64,000 nt of DNA, taken from contig NC_135366.1 in the NCBI RefSeq assembly GCF_051622035.1, positions 1,121,001-1,185,000 of the forward strand, in the 5' to 3' direction. A model generated the notes under the pieces. That model searched no databases. It was not told where the DNA came from and was given only the letters and a program-made list of their open reading frames with translations. Origin of the DNA: Arctopsyche grandis (Eukaryota > Arthropoda > Insecta > Trichoptera > Hydropsychidae). The translations under genes were made by a program, and so were the position numbers. Shown here one piece after another: positions 24,986 to 36,596 of the stretch. Numbering within the stretch: position 1 is the first letter of the stretch; each line of letters opens with the position of its first letter.

Positions 24986-25180
24986 AAAATCCAGTTTATC
25001 TTTTGTATTTTCTCTTCTTTTTTTTTAAATTTTATTTTCCCCTATGTTGAGCTCTTTATATTTGCGTTTTTTTTGTTTTGTTTTTATCTTATTTGATATT
25101 TATATTTTTGTAATATAACTTTATGTATTAACAAACCATATGCCACCTTTCGAATATTCTTAAATAAATAAATAAAACAT
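24986..25180 (+). mobile_element. LINE 3' UTR fragment with TAAATAAATAAA tail
   Basis: A T-rich segment typical of the other LINE 3' ends here, finishing in CTTAAATAAATAAATAAAA at 25158-25176. There is no coding sequence and no terminal hairpin. Confidence 0.45.
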
Positions 25181-25317
25181 TGTTTCTCTATTTTTTTCGG
25201 GTTACTCGTATTGTATTGTTTAATATTCCATAATTTAGATTTTTTGTATGAATCGTTGTGAAATTATAATTGAACAAATCTCTTGGATCCATGCTGCCTC
25301 TTTTATGTATTTAAATG

Positions 25318-25577
25318 CTTTAGGTCATCGACTTTAGAGAGTCTTTAATTAATATTATGTTTTAGATGTATTATGAGCATTTATAAGAATTGTAAAGAGT
25401 TTTTTGAGCTCTTTTTCCTATTATGCTGTACATTAACATTAGAATAATACAATACTATGATTACTTACAAAATTAAATTAAAATTGTAAAATAGAAAATG
25501 ATCAGTACATCAGTAGCTATTATAATATGTATTGTGAACATAATTTAGTAATAATAAAAAGCATTTAAAAATCAATG
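25318..25577 (+). mobile_element. Retroposon family R, copy 2
   Basis: It is collinear with 23380-23640 from the ATCGACTTTAGAGAGTCTTT block to the AAAGCATTTAAAAATCAA end. Confidence 0.6.
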
Positions 25578-26754
25578 TATCTAAATATTATTTATATGTA
25601 TTAATAATATTTAAATACTTTCAGATTTTTTGTAATTTGTATAAAATTTTTGTGACACTCTTGACATAAGAATCAATTAGTGGGTTAGAATCATGAAAAC
25701 CAAATTATTTAGAACAACAAAAATTTCTACTCCATACTAATCTCCAACATTTGACCTAATCCCGACGAAACCTCAAAGCGTAACATTCCTAACCCACTCA
25801 CGCCCAACAAACATATTTTTCTTTTTGGAATTAAACCACCGAACCGAGCGTGACGACAACAATGTCATACCTCGCGACAATGAAAATGATACTCCGTACG
25901 AAATTTTCCGATCGAATTGCCATATATAATATTATAATTACGTTTTTTTTCTATACACACGGATTGCGTTTTCGCGGCAAAACTTTCTAAGCCACCATAT
26001 ATATAGCAGTAGAGGAAAAATTCCTTCGAGAAAATGTTGCGTGGCAGACGTTTCGTGACAGACGAGTGCTTCTTTTCGACTAGAGTAGAAAGTAAATAAC
26101 ACATGTGTCTATTATACATACATATGTACATATAGGTGTATGATACGGACAGAAGAATAACAATTGGATCCGATTTTTCCTGGTCCGTTTTTACATACAG
26201 GGTGTGTCGTAATCGGGAAAGTTGAAACTCGACCTTGCGCCGTTGCGCAAGCTTCCATTGTGTCGCGAGAGCTTTTAAACTGTTTGACATGAATTATTAT
26301 CATAAATAATATATCTTCGATGTAATCGTTCCAGACGAAAGTGGAGTAAGACCTTTTTGACAGAAAAAAAAATCAGAATTCTTTAGGAAATTCTTGTAAA
26401 ATTTTGTAAGATAGCCATAAAGCCAAACAAAAAACTTACTATTCAAAAATTCATTAGGTCTATTTGGCGTAACATTACAAACAAAATAAAATAAAGTAAA
26501 AATATGTACACACAAATTGAACAGACCCTTCATTGCAACAATTATCAGATATCGAATTACTACAGACAGAATTATACAGACATTATTTGAATAAAGTATG
26601 ATGAAATACCCTCATATTAAAGCAATGTCTATAAAAAAATTGTGAGAGGTTTATGAGATAAAATAGGAATTATATTATATATAACATACCTCTTCTATAA
26701 TGTGTATATAAAATTATTATTTTGAATAAAAATACCAATAATTTTATTTTACTA
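25578..26754. other. Intergenic DNA, nothing recognised
   Basis: Frames on the minus strand (25865-26303) overlap one another and show no known domain. Confidence 0.35.
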
Positions 26755-26756
26755 TC

Positions 26757-27880
26757 GCCATCTATGTTTAAAACTAAAAACTGGATAAGCGTCAGGCATT
26801 TTTCAGAAATTCAAATTTCAAACGCGTCTTATGGTGCGTACGCACCAAGCCAACGAACGGCCCACAGGCCAACTTTTAAAACCAGTAGCGTACAAAATAT
26901 CGAAATAAAAATTAAATTTAAAAATTTAAATTAAATATCAAAATTAAAACTATTATTATTATATTAAAATTAAATTCAAGTATCAAAATAAAATTATAAT
27001 CATTATATTAAAATTAAAATTAAATATTGAAAGTTAAAACAGAACATGCACAATTTAAATAAATTTTCGAGATTGACCTAAAATTAGATCATCAACAATC
27101 ACATACAGGTAATCCTCGACTTTTGTTTGTCGAAGATGTTTTGACTTACGAAGATACGCACTAAGATCGAAAAAAAAATCAAAGAATTATTATTTTCACT
27201 TCCCCGTAATGCGCAGTTACTGAGAATATATCATGTATTAGTATGGGTGATCCAACGATGGTAGCTAACCCGGGGTGTTGTCGGTCACATCAAACGGATT
27301 TTTTTATTCTTCAATTGTTTCTCTCGTCGAAATAAATCAAGTAATTAAATCATTTCAGAGGTAAAATTTATCGGATAATGTGTGATTATTAATTTTATTT
27401 CGACGAAAGAAAAAAAACCCTTTGACAAATCACCGACATCCGACACCGCGTTTTTTTATGAATTGTTTTTTTTTTTATCGATCATCCACGTGGAAATACA
27501 GTAACATCTCGTGACGACTTTAACAATATTTTTTTTCGCTCGTAAGCAGAGAAATTATAGTATTTCTCTGGTTTTAAATGCATATCGTCGTAATTCAAAA
27601 CATTGTTGTAATTCAAAACATCAACGATGATCTAATTTTAGCTCAATCTCGCTCTTTAGCTTGATTTTGATATTTAATTTCAATTTTAAAATTTAATTTT
27701 TATTTCGATATTTTGTACGCTACTGCTGGTTAAAAAGTTGGCCCAAAATCGTCGTTGGTTTAGTCCGTAAGCACCATTACACGATATTTTTGCTCCATCG
27801 TAATGGCGGAGGACCCATTTACTTATATTGATGACCAAAATGAGCAATACGGCAAAGTATGAAAACGATCGGATAAAAGG
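26757..27880 (+). repeat. Repeat family X, copy split by Harb-A
   Basis: The two halves are 26757-26831 and 27777-27880. Joined at TTA they match 12590-12755. The third relative is at 36120-36330. Confidence 0.6.
26832..27776. mobile_element. Harb-A copy 1, 945-bp non-autonomous PIF/Harbinger-like element
   Basis: The ends are TGGTGC..GCACCA within long imperfect terminal inverted repeats of about 90 bp, flanked by TTA at 26829-26831 and 27777-27779. The pre-insertion site CGCGTCTTACACGATA is preserved in the paralogous repeat at 12655-12670, which confirms the boundaries and the 3-bp duplication. There is no transposase frame. Inner regions hold further inverted segments (around 27075-27100 and 27620-27650). 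A near-identical copy is at 38240-39180. Confidence 0.85.
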
Positions 27881-27973
27881 CAAATTTTTTCGTAAAGGAT
27901 GTAATAATAAAAGGCTATGTAATAAAAATAAAATAAAAAAGACCTACATATTGTAGCATATGGTAAAAGGAGC

Positions 27974-28345
27974 CACCGTTATAATTGATTTTTGAGGATT
28001 GTCTCCAGGATTAAGTGCTGTCGGATAACAATGGAGACCCCCCGAATGGACTTAGTGGTCGGTAATGGCATTCGGTCACTTCCCGCTTGAGTTCTCAGAA
28101 CTGACAGCGTGAGACCGTGGTACTGCATATCTGGTACGTGACTATAGCAATAGGTAAACAAACGCGCGAGGAAGATGCAGTGAGCGACCTGCCCTTTATA
28201 AGCAGGTAACTAGGCCATATGAAGGCATTCTGGACGGAGCATTGGCAGTGCGTGGATCTCATTAATCACCCAATAAATGCTGTGAAGCGACTTTGACCTT
28301 TTATTTGGATCCTCCACCCACCCATACGCAACAATATAAAGGAAG
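27974..28345 (+). mobile_element. LTR-like sequence, copy 1
   Basis: It is collinear with 62246-62535. LTR-like features are a TTTATAA box (28193-28200), AATAAA (28271-28277) about 80 bases downstream, and a 3' end CCCACCC..ACGCAACA. No coding retroelement sequence lies beside it, so it is a solo or decayed LTR. The 5' boundary is not certain. Confidence 0.5.
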
Positions 28346-28680
28346 GTTCGCTTCAGATTTAAAATTTGAAAACAACTAGCATTTTATTAACCGATGCGAC
28401 GTTTCAATATAATAAGATTAACGGTATTCGAGTATTTTCTAAAATACACAAGACACATTAAAAACCACGAAAACTCAGGGATCGATACAAATCAATCAAA
28501 ATTTTGAGATTGAATTTTCTCACAAGCACAAAACTTCATCTATCGATACAAATACGTACATATGTGTATATTGTAGAAAAAAAAAACATAAGTATACTTA
28601 TTTTAGTAGTGCATATATAATATTTACATAATCCTTATATAATACAAACCTTGTTTATAATTTTTAAATAATACTAAACA
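28346..28680. other. AT-rich spacer, nothing recognised
   Basis: No gene or repeat was identified here. Confidence 0.35.
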
Positions 28681-29240
28681 TGGTGCTACTTTAGTATGCG
28701 GTCTACCTTAGCATGCGGTCTACCTATGAAACGCAGTCGACTATTTATTTTTATTTGTATCGTAGTAACGACTTGTTTATTATATTTTTTAAAGTTTTTT
28801 CCTGCCGCCCCATAATGTTGTCGAAGCATTTCTATCAAAATTTCGTCAGCAGCGAAGAAAATACCGACCCTAACAAGCTAATCTTAAATTAATAGGACCA
28901 ACCTTAACTTAACCTAGCCTAACCTGACCCTTGAATAAATAGGCGTTGGCTGCTAAGATATGTTTTTTTTTTTAGTTTTATTTCATCAATATTTTTACAA
29001 AAAAAAAAACATATCTTAGCAGCCAATACCTATTTATTTAAGGGTCAGGTTAGGTTAAGTTAGGTTAGGGTTGGCCCTATTCATTTAAGATAAGGTTGTT
29101 AGGGTCGGTATTATTCAGTCTCACTGTCACACGCGAGAACTGAGACAGTGAGACCGCATATTAAAGTAAAAGCGTGAAGATACATAGATCGCATACTAAA
29201 GTAGATATGTGAAGGTAGACCGCATACTAAAGTGGCACCC
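28681..29240. mobile_element. Foldback element, 560 bp
   Basis: The ends TGGTGCTACTTTAGTATGCG and, inverted at the right, GGTGCCACTTTAGTATGCG are followed by GTCTACCTT repeats. The inner arms 28858-28964 and 29005-29115 are inverted copies (AAGATATG at the loop, TAACCTAACCTGACCC-like repeats further out) around a 40-base loop. No exact target duplication was found. Confidence 0.7.
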
Positions 29241-30131
29241 TAAATATACTCACACACATATAGACATTAATTTTAATAAAATAAATAAATTTACTATTGA
29301 GATTAATGTGTTTAAAAGTTTTAAAGATTAATTCAAAACAAATTACTATAAATAAATAAAAAAAATGTAATTGAAAGGAGTGTAATATCATCTTAATATA
29401 CCCATAATATAATACAAAGATTACCAATGTAAAACAACAACATGCTATAAACACTAATTTAAAACCATAATCATAAAGAAGTGTGGAATTTAAGGTCGCC
29501 TACAGAACAGTAAAAAAAAACTTTTTTAAGCCGAACGAGGGATGAGGGTTATATAAATACATACATACATCTCAAAACAACATTCGCAATCAAACAACTA
29601 TTTTATTATCTGTATTGTTTACACTCACTACTAGTGGATATTAACTTTCGTTAATTTCACTACGTCACGGTTCGCATTCACGCGGTATTTTTGTACACAA
29701 GTGCATGTTCTTTTGCAATGCAATGCTAAGTACAGGAAAAGTGCATTTCCACGAAATTCGAATCGATTAGAGCTTTCATTGTTCATAGGAATGCATAAGA
29801 GATGAATCAAAGGCACCTTTCTCCATTTGTTCGATTTCAATAACTCCATTATACACACGTGAAATATAAATTGTTGTTCAGAAACCACAGCTCAAACCAT
29901 AAGACTAAAACGACCGAGACTATAAGGTAATTATATCAGTATTATAACACGACTATAAAGTAAGACTATATATGTATATGTACTAAGTACAAACCGGTAC
30001 ACACCCACAGAAAACAATTTTGGATTTCAGACTGCATAGAAATATATCTAAGAGATATGATAATAGACCAATGTACCCAGAAGAATTGACACATGAACTC
30101 AATTTATGAAATTTTGGGACAAAGAACCAGC
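29241..30131. other. Intergenic DNA, nothing recognised
   Basis: AT-rich, with short unsupported frames only. Confidence 0.35.
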
Positions 30132-30600
30132 TGAATAGATTAGTGGTTAGCATATAATGCTTTGAAGAGAGTGGTCACATGTTCAAATCCTTCTGGTTTC
30201 TGCTGACCAGACCTTGGATTTGTGACTCCAGGTCAAACGTTTCCTATCAGAGTTAACCAATTTATCTGATTTTCACTGAAACGGTTTCAACAAATTGGCA
30301 ACCTTACCCATTTTTTTTTACCTGGATTTGTGACTCCAAGTCGATCGTTTCCTATTAGAGTTTGCCAATTTATCTGATTTTCATTAAAACTGTTCCAACA
30401 AATTGGCAATCTTACCCATTTTCTCACAAAATCTCGAGTTTTCGGCAATCTCGAATTTCACCGAATTGTATAAAATGCTGCAGATTTACAAATTTGACCA
30501 TAAATGTCTGTGGATGTTAATTGATATGTGGATTTACTGAATTTCGCTGAATTGTTTAATTGCTGCAAATTTACAAATGGGTGCGATTAAACTGTCCATT
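30132..30600 (+). mobile_element. SINE-1 copy with internal duplication
   Basis: The head GATTAGTGGTTAGCATATAA and B-box-like TGTTCAAATCC are followed by the common body. The body segment (TTTGTGACTCCA..GTCGATCGTTTCCTA to CCTTACCCATTTT) occurs twice in tandem at 30217-30312 and 30325-30420. Confidence 0.75.
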
Positions 30601-31162
30601 GAGAAAAACACACTGTATCTTAAAAAAAAATGTTTGTGTTTTATTTTCAGTGCATTAAACAATCTCGTGTTGTGCATCGAATACAATATTTTGGCATAAT
30701 AAAGTGACCACTGAAAAATATGAAACGATCATTCGAAAAAATATATACAAAAAGTGGCAACGTCACAGTCTTCCGCTATTGACAACTGTCAACTGTCAAA
30801 AGTGTTTACTTTTGTTTACGTATTACGTATGAATATGAATGATGATATCAGGTCGTAGAGTCGGATCCAAGGTCATAGGTGTCGAAGCTCGCAAGCCGAA
30901 GTGTAAAAAATAAGGAATCCAGTAGAGAGAAGCGTTGATCGTTGTCGCTATTTTGGTATTCGCGACGTTGTCGATACAGTTCATCTGTCATATCATCAGC
31001 CTTTTAAGTAACAAATATTTTTTTCAATGATCTGAGTATAGTTTCTAATGCAATCTGTATCCGTCATTTAGAAATGCACACAATTTTTTTTTGTTTTTGT
31101 TATGTACAAATTTTTTTTAACTGCTTTTTTAAACGCATATTTATTAAGTAGAATTTTAAATT
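30601..31162. other. Intergenic DNA, possibly promoter-like
   Basis: No gene was recognised. TGACAACTGTCAACTGTCAA at 30780-30799 is a short repeated hexamer motif, and 30855-30985 is less AT-rich. Confidence 0.3.
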
Positions 31163-31315
31163 GTTCCCTTTACAAATTTGACCACAGATGTTTCTGTGGA
31201 TACTAATTGATATGTATTTATGTAATTTGTATAATACTAATAATATTTATATCAAATGTACAATGTTTCTGGCCAGGAAGGCGCATCGGTGTTCCCGGTA
31301 TGAAATAAAAATAAA
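31163..31315 (+). mobile_element. SINE-1, 3' fragment
   Basis: It matches 55200-55350 (ACAAATTTGACCACAGATG, then CAAATGTACAATGTTTCTGG, CCAGGAAGGCGCAT). The hairpin is truncated after its first arm, and an A-rich tail follows. Confidence 0.6.
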
Positions 31316-32032
31316 AAAGAAAAAACTATATTCGAATAAAGTTATCACATACATACTACAAGTACAGTATGCATTGTCTTCAACCATATGTACATAAATA
31401 ATGGTGAAAAACGTGATGCGAATAATATCATACGTGTCATAAAACTCTAAGCTATATGTACATATGTACATTGTTCGTACCATATCATGATATATTAAAG
31501 TGCATAGTGAACGGAAACATTGACGATCCTTTGTCAAAATAATGCGACACTCGTCAATCAAATCGCACGAACTGAGAAAGCCCCAAGACCCAAGAGATTG
31601 AAGCGTTCAAATTGCTATTCTCACGAGATAATCCCGATATGTCGGCTGAGGAATTTCACCGTACAGCCTTTGGCAAAATCTGAAACGTTGTTGTCGTCGT
31701 TTTTTTTTTTTTATCTCCTTTACCTCTTTCCACGCTTATGGGGTGGGGTATAATATTATAATCTGCATAACCGCAAAACCGAACCGGTAATAATGGCGAT
31801 GGGGAAGGCCGCAGATCGTGATACATGGACGGTCGGGATGATAGCAAATATTTAACCGGGACATGTATCTCGGGAGATGGAGCAGATATCGTCTCGGTGC
31901 CGGGATGTGCTCTCTTGAGGATGTCATAAGACACACTTATTTATTGGCAAAGAGGATACTGTTGTGTAAGGACGCAGTGGCGGCTCGACTGTAGATCTAC
32001 CAGTATACGAATACACATATACTAATGTACAT
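31316..32032. other. Intergenic DNA, nothing recognised
   Basis: No recognised gene. Frames on both strands at 31520-31936 are short and unsupported. Confidence 0.35.
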
Positions 32033-32390
32033 TAACCAGCAGCATAGACTAGCGGTTAGAATATCTTGCTATGGTCAGTGTGGATATGAGTCACACTGCT
32101 TGCTGCTGGCCAGACCTTGGTTTGTAACCAGATCGGTCGTTTCGTATCAGAGTTTGCCAATTTTTTTGATTTTCATTGAAACGATTCCTCCAAAATTGGC
32201 TTTCCCTCCCCGTTCCTTTCGCGAAATCTTGAGTTATTGTGTTATGTCTCAAGATTCACTGGGTTTCTCTCCATGGATGTTTATTGTATAAATTCGTATT
32301 ATATTGTATACGATGTCTGACCATAGATGTCATGTATGGTTTCGAGTTATGTAACGATTATGTATTAAAAAATTCGGGTGTGACCAACCC
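32033..32390 (+). mobile_element. SINE-1 copy
   Basis: The head ACCAGCAGCATAGACTAGCG (diverged B box) is followed by GCTGGCCAGACCTTGGTTTG, the GTTTGCCAATTTTTTTGATT body and the CTGACCATAGATGTCATG 3' segment. The terminal hairpin is missing. Confidence 0.7.
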
Positions 32391-32499
32391 ATGACTTTAT
32401 CTATGTATTTGAGGAATATAAGAAAGTCACAAAACAAAATTCGATATTGAACCGTCCAGAAACATGCACACATACCGGCAGTACTATAATAGCATTTCG

Positions 32500-33420
32500 A
32501 TACAGATTGAGCGCAAATGTATGGAAACTTGCACAAGACAAAATTTCTACTTCCGGTTGTCGGATTTCGTTCAATTTTTTATATATTACTTAAATTCTCT
32601 ATCAGTATTATCCAGAGTACGTTGGTGCTTAAAATTCTTTATGAATCTTTAGTACGTAGTATTCTAGAATTTTCTTCTATTATATGGAATCCTACCCATA
32701 TAACTCATTCATTGAAGATTGAGAGAATCCAAAAACGGTTTCTCAGATATCTTTATTTGAAACAGTATGGTTATTATCCTTGGCTATATCCTAGTGCATT
32801 CCTATTAGGGGCGTTAGGTTTCAACTCATTGGAGTCTCGTCGGAATATGTTACTGGGAAGACACTTTTTTAAGCTGTTGAATGGGATAATACACAATCCT
32901 CAGGTTCTAAAGGAATTTAGGTTTAATGCACCTTGTAAATTCAGGGACTTGAGAAATCGTGATTTGTTTGTTCCTCCTGTGGCTCGCACAAATATGTTGT
33001 CAACGGCTCCTATATCTAGAGCGATATATCTGCTTAACAGGATTTCTGGTGAAATTGACCTCTTCAATATAAAATATACTAATCTGGTTGAGTGGTTGTT
33101 GAGGAATGCCAGTGGTTGATTTTGCCTATTATAAATATTAATGATTGTTATTACTTTATCTATGTTTTTTCTTTTTTTTTTATGATTTTATGATTTTAAT
33201 GATGTTGTGTTAATATTGTTATTATTATAAGTTATTATTACTGTTATCATGTTATTATTACTGAATGACCGGCCACAGCGACGCGTTGGAGATCTCTGTA
33301 ATGTCACTGTGGCTAATATGTTAAATAAATAAATAAATAAAATATAATAAATATCAAGAAGATTAACATAATTTAAAAGGTCAAAATAAAATAATGAAAT
33401 ATTGTTTAAAAAAAAATGCT
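32500..33420 (+). repeat. Second copy of the 1-180 repeat, split by a LINE
   Basis: 32500-32596 and 33340-33420 are collinear with 1-180, including one ACTTCCGGTT motif at 32550. The intervening sequence is the LINE below. Confidence 0.6.
32597..33335 (+). mobile_element. 5'-truncated LINE 3' end (type B) with RT C-terminal frame
   Basis: The frame ending at 33119 encodes about 175 LINE-derived residues, including LYESLVRSILEFSSIIWNP-like sequence and KIERIQKRFLRYL. These are hallmarks of the C-terminal part of Jockey/R1-like reverse transcriptases. The 3' UTR ends in a hairpin (GCCACAG 33272-33278 with CTGTGGC 33307-33313) and a TTAAATAAATAAATAAA tail. A fragment of the same C terminus (GAAATTGACCTCTTCAAT) is at 60548-60615. 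Confidence 0.8.
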
Positions 33421-33423
33421 ACT

Positions 33424-33890
33424 TCTAAAAAATCTACTGGGAAAAACCGATCTTCAAATAAAGCTCACCGTGAATTCAAAATCTGATATTATTAGCAATG
33501 AACTTATCAATTTAAAAGCCTTTCTTTCAAATAAATTTCAAAGTAAAATTAATCCACTCATTTTATCAAATTTTATAAAACAGCACAATTTACAAGAATT
33601 CTATCCAAACATTTGGGTTTCTATTTTTTTGATTTTTAAATGCTTTTTGTTATTACGAAATTATGTTCACAATACATCTTATATCTATTTTAATAGCTAC
33701 TGATCTACTGATCATTTTCTATTTTACAATTTAATTTAATTTGGTTAGTAATCACAGTATTATATTATTCTAATGTTAATCTAAAGCATAATAGGAAAAA
33801 GAGCTCAAAAACCTATTTAATTTGGGTTTCTATGCTTTTGCTGACACTGCCTGAAACTGTAGCAAGGTCCCAAGTCCGGAAAAAAGAAGG
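33424..33890 (+). pseudogene. hAT transposase fragment split by a family R retroposon
   Basis: The frame from 33416 reads INPLILSNFIKQHNLQEFYP-like sequence up to NIWVS. The reading resumes at about 33820 as IWVSMLLLTLPETVAR. Together they fit the hAT C-terminal dimerisation region, just before its usual SGERSFS block, which is absent. The break is caused by the insertion at 33625-33819. Confidence 0.7.
33625..33819 (-). mobile_element. Retroposon family R, copy 3, with 14-bp TSD
   Basis: The reverse complement matches 23440-23640. ATTTGGGTTTCTAT flanks both sides (33611-33624, 33820-33833), a 14-bp duplication typical of retroposition. The A-rich 3' end lies at the left, as expected for minus orientation. 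Confidence 0.8.
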
Positions 33891-35104
33891 ATGGTAATCC
33901 ATATTTATAATTTTTTTCTTAGGGTGTTTAGAAAAAATTGCTCGAGGGCGCCATTGGGTGTAAGGCCGGGACTGTATGATGATCCATTCCTCACAGTTGA
34001 AATTTGTTCGGAAGTAATGTTCGACTGTCAAAACAAAAAACGAAGACAATGCTACTCGAAACATTCCAAACGCACTAATCAACGACACCCAAAACTTTCA
34101 GCATATCTTCCTCGACAGCCTTCAAATTCGCTACTTCGCGAAAACTTACCACCCCCACCACCCCAACTGGACTTCCTTGGCTGAATGGCACCAACACGCA
34201 CAATATACGCTTAGAGATGCAGCGCGTGCAGTCACTGGACATACATAGGCTGCATAGCAATTGGTCAAGCTGGCCATATTGTTGTGTGCAAACAAATCGT
34301 CTCAGTTGCCCCGTCGTGAATCCCAGGAAATTGCCAGTATCGATTGTGCGCGCACATCTCCGCAAATTACCGCCAGAGATCTTTAACCCCTAGTCTGGAC
34401 TCCATGACACACTACATTCCAACACCGCTATTTAACTAACCCCTCCGCGACCGAGCTCGAAGACACCGAACCTCTGAATCGAGCGGTACCCAACTTTCAG
34501 ACCGTACACCCAAAACCAATAAACAATTTTGACCACCAGTACAGCAGATATTTGTCAGAATGTTGAATGAAAGTTGAGAATCTGAGATTCAGCGAGTGTT
34601 CAAATCGAAAATTTGTCCGTATGCACAGTGAATGGATGATTGCCGGCTTGCACTGGACATTATGCAATTTGTTTGCAGCTGCACAACATTCTCAGTATGC
34701 GATACAAAGCCCACAACTACCTAGTGAGTACGTGTGCATTGCCTTTGTTAACCCCTTCGACTCCTACAGCGAGATCGATTTATGTAAAGCCGTCAAATTT
34801 ACGATCACTGTTCCACGCCCGAGAATATGTACGCGATTATGCATAGACACCTTAGAAAAGCGCACACTGACGGTCAAACTTTTGAAATTATTATATGTAG
34901 TGCATTGTGTGGGCTTTTTTAAGTATAAGATTGTGAATCCAAGGAAATATCAATTATATTGTAATTTTTTTTTTATTAAATTGAACGTTACGGATTTTAC
35001 AAACCAAACAAACAAACATATGTACATATAAAGTCTCTTTCGAAATTATATATTAGATTTAAAGTTTGAATATTGTGGGATTGCAGGAATTCCTAATGCA
35101 CCAC
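33891..35104. other. Unassigned region with a 154-codon open frame
   Basis: The longest frame (34567-35031, plus) shows no domain I recognise, and the downstream part is AT-biased. 34080-34420 is GC-richer and has one frame with NFQHIFLDSLQIRYFAKTYH-like sequence, possibly an old retroelement. There is no splice or start evidence to call a gene. Confidence 0.3.
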
Positions 35105-35192
35105 AAGAGTTATATATATTTATTTTATTGTCACAAATCAATACACACTCGCCATTACAGATTTGCTCCAATGCGACGGGTGTACGTTAATG
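35105..35192 (-). mobile_element. SINE/LINE 3' tail, minus orientation
   Basis: Hairpin arms ACACTCGCC (35145-35153) and GACGGGTGT (35175-35183) flank the conserved core (ATT, CTGT, AAT when read on the minus strand). The A-rich AATAAAATAAATATATATA tail lies at the left. Confidence 0.65.
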
Positions 35193-35394
35193 AAATACAT
35201 AAACAATCAGAAATCAGAAATACAGTAATACATACATATACAATCAGAATATATAGAATATAACAATTAATCAGAAATAATAATCATAGTGACATCTATG
35301 GATTTCAGATTACTGTGTATAATTAATACAAATTATACACAGGCAGATTTTTGTGACAACAGGATTAGATTTTTTAATACCAATTTTCAGGAAC

Positions 35395-35575
35395 CGTTTC
35401 AGCAATGATCAGATAAAATTGGCAAACTCTGATAGAGAAACGATCGATTTGGAGTCACAAAACCCCCAAATCTAACCAGCAGTGGCGAGGACACGAACCT
35501 ATGTATGACCTCAGTGATGCTAAATATATACGCTATCACTAAGCCAAACTGCTGGCCAACATAAATAATGAATAT
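35395..35575 (-). mobile_element. SINE-1 head and body, minus orientation
   Basis: The reverse complement begins GTTGGCCAGCAGTTTGGC and runs into the ACTCCAAATCGATCGTTTCT body up to GAAACGGTTCC. The internal promoter boxes are degenerate. Confidence 0.65.
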
Positions 35576-35635
35576 ACATATTAATACGTACAATACGAAA
35601 GATACAACATTAGAAGCAAATGTTCAAACAACAAT

Positions 35636-35800
35636 TAACCAACAGCATAGCTTTGTAGTTGCGATCTCGATCGAAAATAATTTATTCCGAGTATAATCTG
35701 TAGGTATGCTGGTCAGACTTTTCACATCGGAGTTGCAAATTTAACTGATTTCATTGTTGAAACGGTTCCTCGACAAATTGGCCATTCTAACCATTATGTC
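35636..35800 (+). mobile_element. SINE-1, diverged copy
   Basis: AACCAACAGCATAGC head-like start, then GCTGGTCAGACTTTTCACAT and the GAAACGGTTCCTCGACAAAT body end. Confidence 0.55.
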
Positions 35801-36023
35801 ACCACTATTTGAATATGATTTCAAAATTTATAGTCTATAAAATTGATATATGTACAAGTTAATACTATAAATGTTGCTCAGGGACAGGCCGTTAACGACT
35901 TCACGAGAAAATATAAAATTGGGTCCATCGGCTATGCCACCTTTCCCAAAGTATAAATAAAAAATAAAAATAAATAATTATACCACTTAGGTACTGCAGT
36001 AAATTAGTCGTTGTATAGACCGG

Positions 36024-36596
36024 CAGTGGTGTCATCCTAATAGTTTCCATGGGTTTCCGGAAACCCGTTGTTAATAAACTTTGATCATGAGTATGGCAAA
36101 GTGCTATAGCGAGAAGCGGGCGAAAAGGGAAAAAAACGATCAGAACAGTGTGGACAAATGCGACAGTGTGGATGATAGACGTCACCGTGAACGAAGATGC
36201 AGTATTTTCAAACGTGGGTATTACGATTATTTTTCACCATGGTAATGGCGGGCGTCATTTCCACTTATATTGATGACCAAACCGAACAAAGTGGCAAAGT
36301 TTGAAAACGATCGGATAAGAACCCAAACTTTGTCACACGACAAAATCGAGTCTGAATTAAGAAGAGGTTAGTAATAATTAATAATAAAAATCAAAAGTTT
36401 CCGGAAACCCGTTATTAAATCTAAAAATTTTGTAATTAAATTCATATAATTTTGTCAAAAATTACAAAAATCTTGAAAATTTCATATATAATAGTGCCTT
36501 GAACGAAAAAAAAAGTTTTATGTATACATATTCAAAATAATTTTTTTGAAAAAAACTTTGGAAACCTTTTGTTCCGAAATTGGGGTGACACCACTG
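36024..36596. mobile_element. hAT-like non-autonomous element containing repeat family X
   Basis: The inverted ends are CAGTGGTGTCA (36024-36034) and TGACACCACTG (36586-36596). Flanks ATAGACCG and ATAGACGG agree at 7 of 8, offset by one base from the ends. TTTCCGGAAACCCGTT occurs twice inside. The diverged family X copy (36120-36330) is nested within. Confidence 0.6.

Noticed and set aside
28900..29060. Telomere-like TAACC repeats
   Set aside because: The words are irregular and lie in a palindromic element, not in a (TTAGG)n array.
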